Positions 1 to 5,957 of a stretch of 8,902 nt of DNA are shown here, piece by piece. Source of the DNA: JAVBNO01 sp031551485 (GTDB lineage Bacteria > Bacillota > Clostridia > Oscillospirales > Ruminococcaceae); assembly GCA_031551485.1 (NCBI GenBank), contig JAVBNO010000034.1:1-8902 (forward strand), in the 5' to 3' direction. The notes below the pieces were generated by a model, which saw only the letters and a list, made by a program, of their open reading frames with translations, ran no database searches and was not told the DNA's origin. The translations under genes were made by a program, and so were the position numbers. How positions within the stretch are numbered: the stretch's first letter is position 1; the number at the start of each line of letters is the position of its first letter.

Positions 1-1
1 C

Positions 2-955
2 AGCGTCGTGGCGTCGGCGCAAACGCCGGCAGCGCCGGCGGTGGCAGCTGATTCTGCCGCATTGACCGAAATGCGCTCGCTGGCCAACGCAGACGCGCAT
101 CTGCCGGTTGGCGTGGCGGGACTGGATCCCACGGCAGAGAATGTTTTAACACAACAAAAAGTCGAGGCTTCCGGCAGTTCTTCAGACGATGTCATCATTG
201 TTGTTCTGCCAAGCGACCCGGCCTCCGGCTCGTCTTCTTCCGGCTCCTCCAGCCAGGCAGGCACCCAGGCGCCGCTCAACACATCCAGCATGGGCGCCGG
301 CTCGGGCAATTTGGCGTACTGGCAAGGTGTCAACAGCGATGTAAGAGCATGGCTGCGGGTACCCGGTACCAACATCAATTATCCGGTTGTTGTCCATCCC
401 GACATCAACTACTACAACACCCGCGGTTATTATAAAGAAGCCAGCCGCAACGGTGTGCTGTGGACCAATCCCGGCACCTCCTTTGGCACCGGTTCGCAAC
501 TTTCGGGCAATACGGTCATCTATGGCCACAACTGGACCAACTACTCCGGGAATCCCCGCATCGGCAGCCCCAGTGATGTGATGTTTGGCCAGCTGACCGC
601 TTACCATTATCTTTCCTTTGCCCAGGCCAATCCCTACATTTACTACTCCACCACCAGCGAGAACATGACCTTTAAGGTTTTTGCCGTCTTTTACACCGAG
701 CTCGCCTTTGCCTACAACGGCACCGGCGGTGGCCAGGCGGTCATTGACGAGGCCAGACGCCGCAGCCGTTTTAACTTCGATGTCGACGTCAACGGCGGCG
801 ATAAATTGCTCACCCTCTCCACTTGCACCCGTGCCTATGGTGCGACTGCCAACCAGCGCTTTGTGGTCATGGCGCGGCTCCTGCGTCCCGGTGAAGGCAC
901 AGGCAGCTACAGCATTACCAATAATCCCAATCACAAACAGCCGAGAGTTTGGTAA
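2..955 (+). CDS. Class B sortase (5'-truncated by the window edge)
   Basis: Cysteine transpeptidase that cleaves sorting signals of secreted proteins and joins them to peptidoglycan or to other subunits outside the membrane. Numbering from the GTG at 8, the catalytic triad is visible: His174 in YGHN, Cys273 in TLSTC and Arg284 in NQRFVV. TLSTC followed by a nearby RFVV-type strand is typical of class B. Residues 1 to about 95 are a Pro/Ala/Ser-rich, low-complexity linker with runs of Ser and Gly, and the catalytic domain occupies about 100-300. The frame stays open to the window edge (SVVASAQTPAAP...), so the GTG at 8 is probably not the true start and a signal peptide or membrane anchor is likely upstream. 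The short tail after the last strand (NPNHKQPRVW) is not a sorting motif. A terminator follows 20 bases after the stop. The substrate is not visible here. Class assignment is firm; start and substrate are not. Confidence 0.9.
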   Translation, partial: SVVASAQTPAAPAVAADSAALTEMRSLANADAHLPVGVAGLDPTAENVLTQQKVEASGSSSDDVIIVVLPSDPASGSSSSGSSSQAGTQAPLNTSSMGAGSGNLAYWQGVNSDVRAWLRVPGTNINYPVVVHPDINYYNTRGYYKEASRNGVLWTNPGTSFGTGSQLSGNTVIYGHNWTNYSGNPRIGSPSDVMFGQLTAYHYLSFAQANPYIYYSTTSENMTFKVFAVFYTELAFAYNGTGGGQAVIDEARRRSRFNFDVDVNGGDKLLTLSTCTRAYGATANQRFVVMARLLRPGEGTGSYSITNNPNHKQPRVW

Positions 956-974
956 ATACAATTTGATTCATTGA

Positions 975-1005
975 AAAGAGAGGGGTGTGCCCCCTCTCTT
1001 TCTTT
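975..1005 (+). terminator. Intrinsic terminator of the sortase gene
   Basis: An 11-bp perfect stem (975-985 with 991-1001) has a 5-base loop and a T-rich tail through 1005. The GGGG/CCCC core makes it stable. It lies 20 bases after the sortase stop and upstream of the next promoter, so it separates the two units. Confidence 0.85.
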
Positions 1006-1032
1006 GCAAATATGCGAAAACGCAAAAAATGA

Positions 1033-1061
1033 TTGTTATTTGCAAAAAAAGATAATATAAT
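1033..1061 (+). promoter_or_regulatory. Sigma-A type promoter for the small membrane protein gene
   Basis: TTGTTA (1033-1038) and a perfect TATAAT (1056-1061) are separated by 17 bases in AT-rich DNA. Predicted transcription starts near 1068, giving a leader of about 50 bases before the ATG at 1119. I see no strong leader structure. Confidence 0.75.
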
Positions 1062-1118
1062 AGATACGGATTTGCACATACTCTTGTTATGTTTAAAATG
1101 CAACGGAGGGATATATCC

Positions 1119-1400
1119 ATGAGAAAAAGTGTAATCATTTCCATTATTGCGCTGCTCATTTCGATGATCGGTGTGCTGATTGCCCTGGTAGCCTATTTTA
1201 AACGCAGGAGATGTGTCTTGTGCGACGATTTTGGCGACGAAAATTATTATGACGACGAAGACTTTGATTTTTTCGAAGATGAACTGGGCGAAATCAAAGA
1301 TATGGCCCAAGAGGTCGTCGAAGACGCCAAAGAGAAGGTAGAGGAAGTGGTGGAAAAGGTAGCCCCCCGCCGCGGCCGCCCCAAAAAAACAATCTCTTAA
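1119..1400 (+). CDS. Small single-pass membrane protein with acidic/coiled segment and AT-hook-like tail
   Basis: I do not recognise this 93-residue protein as a named family. The start at 1119 is chosen because CGGAGGG (1104-1110) sits 8 bases upstream; the in-frame ATGs at 1089 and 1098 lack such a site. Visible parts in order: a short basic N-terminus (MRKS), one hydrophobic helix at about 5-27, a basic anchor KRRR (28-31), a CVLC dicysteine (32-35), a very acidic Asp/Glu/Tyr/Phe-rich stretch (36-58), a charged helix of EVVEDAKEKVEEVVEKV type (65-81) likely to form a coiled coil, and a tail with PRRGRPKK (83-90), which fits the AT-hook core GRP flanked by basic residues. The gene has its own promoter and terminator. 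Positive charges flank the helix on both sides, so topology is ambiguous. A cytoplasmic C-terminus would let the tail meet DNA or another polyanion; this is inference. Confidence 0.75.
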   Translation: MRKSVIISIIALLISMIGVLIALVAYFKRRRCVLCDDFGDENYYDDEDFDFFEDELGEIKDMAQEVVEDAKEKVEEVVEKVAPRRGRPKKTIS

Positions 1401-1417
1401 AAAGACAAATAACGGTT

Positions 1418-1449
1418 AAAAAAGACGGATCATATCATCCGTCTTTTTT
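1418..1449. terminator. Perfect bidirectional-type terminator hairpin
   Basis: A 13-bp perfect stem (1418-1430 with 1437-1449) has a 6-base loop. The first six pairs are A-T, so either strand ends in a six-U tract after a GACGGAT core. It lies 17 bases after the stop at 1400. No minus-strand gene reads into it, so in practice it serves the plus-strand gene. Confidence 0.9.
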
Positions 1450-1458
1450 GGACTTCTC

Positions 1459-1492
1459 CCCCAAAACAATTTGACCGGGCAATCTTTTGGGG
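1459..1492. repeat. Inverted repeat upstream of the ABC importer promoter (possible operator)
   Basis: CCCCAAAA (1459-1466) and its exact complement TTTTGGGG (1485-1492) are separated by 18 bases. The right arm ends 23 bases before the -35 box of the importer promoter. This position would suit an activator or repressor site, but no matching regulator gene is present and the arms are simple in composition. Confidence 0.3.
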
Positions 1493-1515
1493 TCCTCCTC
1501 ATCCCTATTATTCGT

Positions 1516-1544
1516 TTGACTTCATTATATTAATATGCTATCAT
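1516..1544 (+). promoter_or_regulatory. Sigma-A promoter with extended -10 for the amino acid importer operon
   Basis: TTGACT (1516-1521), a 17-base spacer and TATCAT (1539-1544), preceded by an extended -10 TG at 1536-1537. Transcription should begin near 1551, leaving about 62 bases of leader with no clear riboswitch or attenuator hairpin. Any regulation is more likely at initiation than in the leader. Confidence 0.8.
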
Positions 1545-1612
1545 ATTAGAGCAATTTTCTCGGGCATATCCTACGTTCAAGCAGATATATACAGTGAAAA
1601 AGGAGAAATAAC

Positions 1613-2473
1613 ATGAAAAAACTTTGCTTACTTTTGGTTTGCGTTTTGTTGGTGTTGGCCGGTTGCCAGTCCAATTCCCCAAGCACCCCTCCGCTGGCGC
1701 CCGAGGCTTCTTTGCCCCTTGACGGCGGCGAAAGCGTTGTCTCCCCGGACAGCGATATTTCCTGGCAATACATCCAGGATAAAGGTGAACTCATCATCGG
1801 CCTTGACGACACCTTTGCTCCCATGGGTTTCCGGGATGAAGCCGGCACATTGGTTGGTTTTGACATCGACCTGGCCGAGGCTGTCTGCGCCAAAATGGGT
1901 GTAAAAGCCAAATTCCAGCCCATCGACTGGGATGCCAAAGAGATGGAACTCTCCACCCAAAAGATCGACTGTATCTGGAACGGCATGTCCATCACACCCG
2001 AGCGGGAGGAGAGCATGAGTCTGACCCGCGGTTACCTGAACAACCGCATCATCATCATGACCGCCCCCGGCGTCACCGTCACAACCAAAGATGACCTCAA
2101 GAATCTGTCCGTCGGTACCCAGGCCGGCAGCTCCGCGCTGGAAATGGCCCAGGCCGATCCGATTTTTGATTCCCTCACCGATTTCCACGAGTATCCCGAC
2201 TACGACAGCGTCATCATGGACATGGACGCCGGCCGCATTCAGGTCATGCTGGTGGACGAAGTATTGGGCATGTACAAAAATTCCAAGCGTGACACCAAGT
2301 TTGGTGTGGCCCCCGTCGATTTTGGCGACGATTTCTACGCCGTGGGTCTGCGCAAAGAGGACAAAGCCCTCACCGCCAAACTGCAAGAAGCGATCGACGC
2401 GGTCATTGCCGACGGCACTGCCGCCACCATCAGCGAAAAATGGTTTGGTTCCGACATCGTCGTTAAACCGTAA
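1613..2473 (+). CDS. Polar amino acid ABC importer, substrate-binding lipoprotein (SBP family 3)
   Basis: Extracellular receptor of an amino acid importer. The first 17 residues are a lipoprotein signal peptide ending in the lipobox LAGC, with Cys18 as the lipidated residue; a Ser/Pro-rich tether follows to about residue 45. The mature domain begins near GELIIGLDDTFAPMGF and carries the family pattern: GFDIDLAEAVCAKMGV in lobe 1, NGMSITPEREESM at the hinge-side ligand region (the Arg normally holds the ligand carboxylate), VGTQAGSSA opening lobe 2, and a C-terminal AISEKWFG-like end. The length of 286 residues is normal. AGGAG (1601-1605) lies 7 bases before the ATG. It is first in a three-gene operon; the permease starts 5 bases after its stop. 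The substrate (for example cystine, glutamine, arginine or another polar amino acid) cannot be decided from motifs alone. Confidence 0.93.
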   Translation: MKKLCLLLVCVLLVLAGCQSNSPSTPPLAPEASLPLDGGESVVSPDSDISWQYIQDKGELIIGLDDTFAPMGFRDEAGTLVGFDIDLAEAVCAKMGVKAKFQPIDWDAKEMELSTQKIDCIWNGMSITPEREESMSLTRGYLNNRIIIMTAPGVTVTTKDDLKNLSVGTQAGSSALEMAQADPIFDSLTDFHEYPDYDSVIMDMDAGRIQVMLVDEVLGMYKNSKRDTKFGVAPVDFGDDFYAVGLRKEDKALTAKLQEAIDAVIADGTAATISEKWFGSDIVVKP

Positions 2474-2478
2474 CATCG

Positions 2479-3138
2479 ATGGAATATACACTGCGGATCC
2501 TGCCCGCCTTATTAAAAGGAACAATTGAGACATTAAAGATATTTGGCCTAACCCTTGTGTTGTCTCTGCCGCTGGGCTTGGTGGTGGCGCTGTTTGCCAT
2601 GAGCAAAAACTGGCTTGTCAAAAGTCTTACCACTGCCTACATATGGCTGTTTCGGGGCACCCCCCTGATGTTGCAGCTTTTCTTCGTCTACTTCGCGCTG
2701 CCCCTTTTTACCCCCATCCAGCTGGAGCGTTTCCCGGCGGCGGTTGTCACATTTGTCCTTAACTATGCCGCTTATTTTGCCGAAATTTACCGCGGCGGCA
2801 TCCAGTCCATTGACAAAGGGCAGTTTGAAGCAGGCACTTCTCTCAGCTTTTCCAAAGCCCAAACCATGCGCTACATTGTGCTGCCCCAGGTGGCGCGACG
2901 CATTTTACCGCCCATCTCCAACGAAGTGATCACCCTTGTAAAAGACACGGCGCTGGTGGCTGCCATTTCGGTGCCAGAGCTTCTCAAAAGCGCCAAAGAC
3001 GCCGGCAACCGGGATGTCAATCCCTTTGCCTTTGTTGTGGCCGCCGCCATTTACCTTTCACTTACCATTGTGCTCACCATCATTTCCCGCCAGCTGGAAA
3101 AACGCTTTTCCCGCCACGAGCAGGAGGTGGAAGCATGA
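2479..3138 (+). CDS. Polar amino acid ABC importer, membrane permease (HisM/GlnP type)
   Basis: Transmembrane subunit of the importer. The 219-residue length and the N-terminal sequence (LLKGTIETLKIFGLTL) match the His/Glu/Gln/Arg permease family, with about five hydrophobic segments. The cytoplasmic coupling loop is clear: YRGGIQSIDKGQFEAG, with the EAG at residues 117-119, then SLSFSKAQTMRYIVLPQ, the EAA-type motif that docks on the ATPase. Only one permease gene is present, so a homodimeric channel is expected. The ATG follows the lipoprotein stop by 5 bases and has no Shine-Dalgarno sequence in front of it (upstream bases CCGTAACATCG), unlike both operon neighbours; translation is therefore probably coupled to the upstream gene. 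Its 3' end overlaps the ATPase start in an ATGA. Confidence 0.93.
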   Translation: MEYTLRILPALLKGTIETLKIFGLTLVLSLPLGLVVALFAMSKNWLVKSLTTAYIWLFRGTPLMLQLFFVYFALPLFTPIQLERFPAAVVTFVLNYAAYFAEIYRGGIQSIDKGQFEAGTSLSFSKAQTMRYIVLPQVARRILPPISNEVITLVKDTALVAAISVPELLKSAKDAGNRDVNPFAFVVAAAIYLSLTIVLTIISRQLEKRFSRHEQEVEA

Positions 3139-3896
3139 ATTATATCCTGGAGATGGAAAATATCGTCAAGCGCTTTGGCCGCACAGCCGTGGTGGATGAT
3201 GTCACGCTGCAAATACGCGAAGGGGAGACGGTGTCCATCATCGGCTCTTCCGGCGCGGGTAAAAGCACCCTGCTGCGCTGCGTCAACCAACTGGAGCTCA
3301 TTCAGGGCGGACGCATTGTGCTGGATGGCGAAGAGCTTGCCCGCACTGATGAAACAGGCAGAGTGCGCTACATCCCCGAACGCAGACTGCGCCAGGCGCG
3401 GCAAAAAACCGCCATGGTCTTTCAGCATTTTAATTTGTTTCCCCATTTAACCTGTCTGGAAAACATCACCGTCACCGGCATCAAGGTGCGGGGGGAAGCC
3501 GCCGCCACCGTCACCGAGCGTGGCCTTGCTCTTTTGGCGCGCGTGGGCCTTGCCGACAAAGCAAACCGTTACCCGTCCCAGCTTTCCGGCGGCCAAAAGC
3601 AGCGGGTGGCCATTGCCCGCGCCCTGGCCCTCAACCCCAGAATCATGTTGCTGGATGAGCCCACATCTGCCCTCGACCCGGAAATTACCGGCGAAGTGCT
3701 GGCCGTCATCCGCGAGCTGGCTGCCGAACGGATGACCATGCTGATTGTCACCCACGAAATCGGCTTTGCCCGCGAGGTATCCGACCGGACATTGTTCATG
3801 GACGACGGCAAAGTGGTGGAGGAAGGCAGCCCCAAAGCGATCTTCGAAAACCCCAAAACCGAGCGGCTGCAAACCTTTTTGCGGGCGACCCTATAG
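3135..3896 (+). CDS. Polar amino acid ABC importer, ATP-binding protein (GlnQ type)
   Basis: Cytoplasmic ATPase that powers the importer. All nucleotide-binding motifs are intact: Walker A GSSGAGKST (37-45), Q-loop Gln97 in MVFQHFNLFPH, signature LSGGQ (150-154), Walker B LLDEP with Asp174 and Glu175, D-loop SALD, and switch His207 in VTHE. MVFQ-FNLFPH is characteristic of the polar amino acid subfamily. The 253-residue length is normal, with a slightly long segment between the first strands and the Q-loop (about residues 70-90, including ARTDETGRVRYIPERRLRQ). AGGAGGTGG at 3122-3130 precedes the ATG, which overlaps the permease stop by four bases (ATGA). It is the last gene of the operon and a terminator follows 21 bases after the stop. 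Confidence 0.95.
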   Translation: MNYILEMENIVKRFGRTAVVDDVTLQIREGETVSIIGSSGAGKSTLLRCVNQLELIQGGRIVLDGEELARTDETGRVRYIPERRLRQARQKTAMVFQHFNLFPHLTCLENITVTGIKVRGEAAATVTERGLALLARVGLADKANRYPSQLSGGQKQRVAIARALALNPRIMLLDEPTSALDPEITGEVLAVIRELAAERMTMLIVTHEIGFAREVSDRTLFMDDGKVVEEGSPKAIFENPKTERLQTFLRATL

Positions 3897-3917
3897 CGAA
3901 TTTTTGCAAACAAGTAC

Positions 3918-3947
3918 AAAACCGTCGGCATATTGCCGGCGGTTTTT
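3918..3947. terminator. Bidirectional terminator between convergent units
   Basis: A 13-bp stem (3918-3930 with 3934-3946, one G-T pair) has a 3-base loop, with AAAA on the left and TTTTT on the right. Read on plus it ends the importer operon; read on minus it also ends in UUUU and can end the TSUP gene pair arriving from the right. Placement between two convergent genes supports use in both directions. Confidence 0.85.
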
Positions 3948-3958
3948 CCATGGGTATC

Positions 3959-3996
3959 GCATTTTGGGCTTAAGCGCAATCAGCGGCTCAAAATGC
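3959..3996. repeat. Inverted repeat directly after the TSUP operon stop
   Basis: GCATTTTG (3959-3966) and CAAAATGC (3989-3996) are exact complements, and about four more pairs with G-T wobble extend inward. It begins one base beyond the stop codon (3998-4000) of the second TSUP half on the minus strand. It has no U-tract of its own, so it is more likely a 3' mRNA-stabilising hairpin in front of the terminator at 3918-3947 than a terminator itself. Confidence 0.5.
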
Positions 3997-3997
3997 A

Positions 3998-4372
3998 CTA
4001 AGGGTCTCTTCTGTTTGTCTTCTTGGCCCGCAACTCCCCAATGCCCATAATCATCATCATAAGCGCAAACAGTTTTCCCACAATGTCGCCGCCCAAAAAG
4101 CCCGCCAAAAATGTGCCGACCCCCACACCCAACAGCCCGCCTCCCACCGTCCACGCCAATCCCCGCCAGTGCACCAGCCGGTTTTTTGTGTGGAAAAAAA
4201 GGGCCACAGCGCCGGTGGGCAAAAAAAACAAAAGATTAACCCCCTGCGCCGCCAATTGGCCGAACCCGGCCAATTCAGTCAAATAGAGGACAAGCACACC
4301 GCCGCCTCCAACGCCCAGTGCCCCCAAAAAACCGGATATTCCCCCGGCCAGCCAATTCCATATGGAAGCCAT
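3998..4372 (-). CDS. Half-size TSUP (TauE/SafE) membrane protein, second of a pair
   Basis: Probable subunit of an anion or organosulfur permease of the TSUP superfamily. The protein is 124 residues, about half of a usual 240-270-residue TauE/SafE protein, and almost entirely hydrophobic with about four membrane segments. The family-type glycine motif appears near the N-terminus: GGISGFLGALGVGGGGVLV, followed by AAQGVNLLFFLPTG and a basic loop HTKNRLVHWRG, then GGGLLGVGVGTFLAGFLGG. The C-terminus is basic (RAKKTNRR), fitting a cytoplasmic end. The ATG at 4372 has a near-perfect AAAAGGAGGTGG (4377-4388), so it is a genuine gene and not the broken tail of the preceding one. It starts 28 bases after the stop of the first half. 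The transported substrate cannot be told from sequence. Confidence 0.85.
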   Translation of the reverse strand: MASIWNWLAGGISGFLGALGVGGGGVLVLYLTELAGFGQLAAQGVNLLFFLPTGAVALFFHTKNRLVHWRGLAWTVGGGLLGVGVGTFLAGFLGGDIVGKLFALMMMIMGIGELRAKKTNRRDP

Positions 4373-4400
4373 GCGTCCACCTCCTTTTGGATGCGCCGGT

Positions 4401-4805
4401 CTAGCCCAGCAGCATTTTAAGCGCCGATAAAATCAGCACCATGCCAAAAATACGGCGCAACAAAAGAGGCGCCATTCGCTTGAGCACCCATGCGCCGGCA
4501 ACGCAGCCGGCCAACCCCGGCAAAACATAGGGCGCCACATCCCCCAGCGCCACATGCCCCGCCCACAAATACAATCCGGCGCTGATCATGGTCAGTGGCC
4601 AGATGACGGCGATAGAGGTGGCGTGGGCGCATTTTTCGTCAAGGCCCATCCATTTCAGCAGCGGCACCGCCACCATGCCGCCCCCCGCCCCCAACAGTCC
4701 GTTCACAAAGCCGATCAATACCCCGGCCCCTCCGGCCCGCCAACCGCCGTACTTGCTCTTTTCACATTGATTGTTTCCCTGATTCGCGCATACGTTTTCG
4801 GCCAA
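4401..4805 (-). CDS. Half-size TSUP (TauE/SafE) membrane protein, first of a pair, TTG start
   Basis: Partner of the downstream half. The 134-residue protein has a hydrophilic N-terminus of about 23 residues (with two Cys), then GVLIGFVNGLLGAGGGMVAVPLL, whose G-x-GGG pattern is the classic TauE/SafE signature, HATSIAVIWPLTM, and about four membrane segments ending in ILSALKMLLG. Only one four-helix repeat is present; family members normally have two fused. No ATG lies before the first membrane segment. TTG at 4805 is chosen because GGGAGG (minus strand, 4818-4813) lies 7 bases upstream; the next in-frame start codon (TTG in VLIGF) is already inside the first membrane helix. The ribosome site and the bases before the TTG lie in a terminator hairpin (4804-4848). 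Product family is well supported; the exact start is moderately supported. Confidence 0.82.
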   Translation of the reverse strand: MAENVCANQGNNQCEKSKYGGWRAGGAGVLIGFVNGLLGAGGGMVAVPLLKWMGLDEKCAHATSIAVIWPLTMISAGLYLWAGHVALGDVAPYVLPGLAGCVAGAWVLKRMAPLLLRRIFGMVLILSALKMLLG

Positions 4806-4848
4806 AAAAACGCCTCCCTCTGGGCATATCTTCCCAAAGAAAGGCGTT
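4804..4848 (-). terminator. Terminator/attenuator hairpin overlapping the TSUP ribosome binding site
   Basis: On the minus strand, 16 consecutive pairs form (4848-4833 with 4824-4809, three G-T wobbles), with an 8-base loop and a run of T ending at 4804. The methyltransferase stop is 24 bases upstream, the usual place for its terminator. The 3' arm includes the GGGAGG ribosome site of the TSUP gene, and the TTG start lies at the end of the T-run. The same structure could therefore stop transcription from upstream and hide the ribosome site. Confidence 0.8.
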
Positions 4849-4849
4849 A

Positions 4850-4878
4850 ATTATACACAGGGGCCAAAACCGCTACAA
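4850..4878 (-). promoter_or_regulatory. Candidate promoter for the TSUP pair
   Basis: On the minus strand TTGTAG (4878-4873), 17 bases and a perfect TATAAT (4855-4850). The -35 box overlaps the methyltransferase stop codon. Transcription would start near 4843, just inside the left arm of the hairpin at 4804-4848, so most of the hairpin would still form in the mRNA. Confidence 0.55.
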
Positions 4879-5445
4879 ATAGCGGTGAACCTGCCGACAG
4901 TAGGCCTGATAAGCCGCACCATAATGACTGGCCAAAAACTTCTCTTCCCGCAGCACCTGCCGGTGAATGGCACCAGCGAATAAAACCCCGGCCACCAGCA
5001 GCAAAACGCCGGGGAAGACAAGGAACATGCCTGCAAAAAAGCAAAAAAAGCAAACGTAAATAGGGTTGCGGCTCAAAGCGAAAACGCCGGTGGTCACAAG
5101 TGTGTCGGGCGCATCCACATCAATACCCACCCGGAAAGAACGCCCAAAGTCCCGCAGCGTAACCCAAAGGCCCACCAAGGCGGCGGCCGATATAACCACC
5201 CCCACCCAGCGCAGCCATTCCATCTGCATATAACGCACAAGTCCGCCCGCCAGCACCGGCCAGCCGAAGGCGCTGGCGCCAATGTGGTAGACAATCAGCA
5301 GAATACCGGGCAGCATTAAAAAATCTGACCGATCGGTGGCGCCAAAGACAAAGGCCCGAATACCCCGCCGCCGCAGCATGAGACTGCGAACAAAAATAGA
5401 TGCCACAAGCAGCAAAAACTCCCCGCAGGCAATATATCCGGCCAT
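4873..5445 (-). CDS. ICMT/PEMT-family membrane methyltransferase
   Basis: Predicted S-adenosylmethionine-dependent integral membrane methyltransferase of the isoprenylcysteine carboxyl methyltransferase / phospholipid methyltransferase group. The start at 5445 is chosen because AAGGAGGGG (minus, 5459-5451) stands directly upstream; a longer reading from 5514 would add 23 residues with no such site. The 190-residue product has several membrane segments, then the conserved C-terminal half: DTLVTTGVFALSRNPIY (Arg126, Asn127, Pro128, Tyr130; the usual pattern is G-x-R-HP-x-Y), a hydrophobic hairpin, and HRQVLREEKFLASHYG with Glu167-Glu168, ending YQAYCRQVHRYL. These elements form the cofactor pocket in known relatives. 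Asn replaces the more usual His before Pro, a common bacterial variant. Bacteria do not prenylate CaaX proteins, so the substrate is probably a lipid or another small hydrophobic thiol or amine; this is not known. Confidence 0.85.
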   Translation of the reverse strand: MAGYIACGEFLLLVASIFVRSLMLRRRGIRAFVFGATDRSDFLMLPGILLIVYHIGASAFGWPVLAGGLVRYMQMEWLRWVGVVISAAALVGLWVTLRDFGRSFRVGIDVDAPDTLVTTGVFALSRNPIYVCFFCFFAGMFLVFPGVLLLVAGVLFAGAIHRQVLREEKFLASHYGAAYQAYCRQVHRYL

Positions 5446-5598
5446 GGCAACCCCTCCTTCCGGCTTACAGCAAGTCACGATCCACCCGTTTAGCGGGCAG
5501 TTTTTCTTTGGCAAGCATAGCCCTTGTTTACGGGCAATGCCTGAATGGCACTTGTAACATCACGATCATAATCATAACTCGGTGGATACGCAAGGCGA
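5446..5598. other. Gene-free spacer upstream of the methyltransferase
   Basis: No convincing gene. It holds the methyltransferase ribosome binding site (5451-5459). On the minus strand TTGCCA, 16 bases and TAAACG is a weak promoter-like pair at most. Short inverted repeats (CCCG/CGGG near 5487-5499; GCCC/GGGC near 5520-5535) are too small to call. The left limit of repeat copy A lies near 5599. Confidence 0.4.
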
Positions 5599-5850
5599 AT
5601 AGCCTTTTTTCATGCTTTGTACCGCCAACAGAACCAAAGCGGTTCTCCTGCTAGGCTGGGCGTTTTCTGTGCACATAAGCCCTCGCCCTAAGGATGGGGT
5701 AGGGGGAAACCATGTGGTTTCCCTAAAAAATGTTTTTGCATACTTTTTGCGCCAAAAAGTATGAGCCGGTCGCGGCTTAAGCGACATGCTACATCCTTGC
5801 CGGAGCAGTTATATGCCTGCTGTTCTTCTCTTATTGGTCGGTACCAACTT
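5599..5850 (+). repeat. Palindrome-rich 249-bp intergenic repeat, copy A
   Basis: Aligns without any gap to copy B at a constant offset of 2929 bases. From 5661 to 5785 I count 114 of 125 identical positions; similarity is lower toward both ends. Three palindromes lie inside: 5704-5723 (9-bp arms, TG loop), 5739-5763 (11-bp arms, 3-base loop) and 5769-5785 (5-bp arms, 7-base loop). The end (5838-5863) resembles the beginning of another unit (TCGGTACCAAC...), suggesting that a second, decayed unit once followed. No conserved reading frame. Confidence 0.85.
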
Positions 5851-5910
5851 TTTTCGTTTCATCGTAAAAGCACCGCTGCCCCTTACGTTTTACGCAGAGG
5901 TTTCTGATAC

Positions 5911-5947
5911 AAAAAGGTGCAGACCGTACCAGTCGGACTGCACCTTT
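5911..5947 (-). terminator. Intrinsic terminator of ackA
   Basis: On the minus strand a 10-bp perfect stem (AAAGGTGCAG with CTGCACCTTT), one mismatch, three more pairs and a 7-base loop are followed by TTTTT. It begins 10 bases after the ackA stop. The unpaired side of the T-run is only on the minus strand, so it serves ackA. Confidence 0.9.
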
Positions 5948-5957
5948 GCGTGTGGTC

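Noticed and set aside
182..961. 259-residue minus-strand frame opposite the sortase
   Set aside because: Shadow of the sortase coding frame, which carries the catalytic His, Cys and Arg. The antisense product has no recognisable features.
1628..2533. 301-residue minus-strand frame opposite the solute-binding protein
   Set aside because: Antisense shadow; the plus-strand lipoprotein has a lipobox, ribosome site, promoter and family motifs.
5704..5763. Repeat palindromes as intrinsic terminators
   Set aside because: Neither palindrome is followed by an adjacent U-tract on either strand, and the ackA terminator is a separate hairpin at 5911-5947.
5572..5787. 71-residue minus-strand frame across repeat copy A
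   Set aside because: In copy B the equivalent frame is broken by a stop (TGG to TGA at the position matching 5752), so the frame is not conserved among copies and is not likely coding.
5599..5850. Typical MITE or insertion sequence remnant
   Set aside because: I could find no terminal inverted repeats or target-site duplication at the unit limits, and exact tandem periodicity is unusual for such elements. Unit limits are uncertain, so this is not fully excluded.
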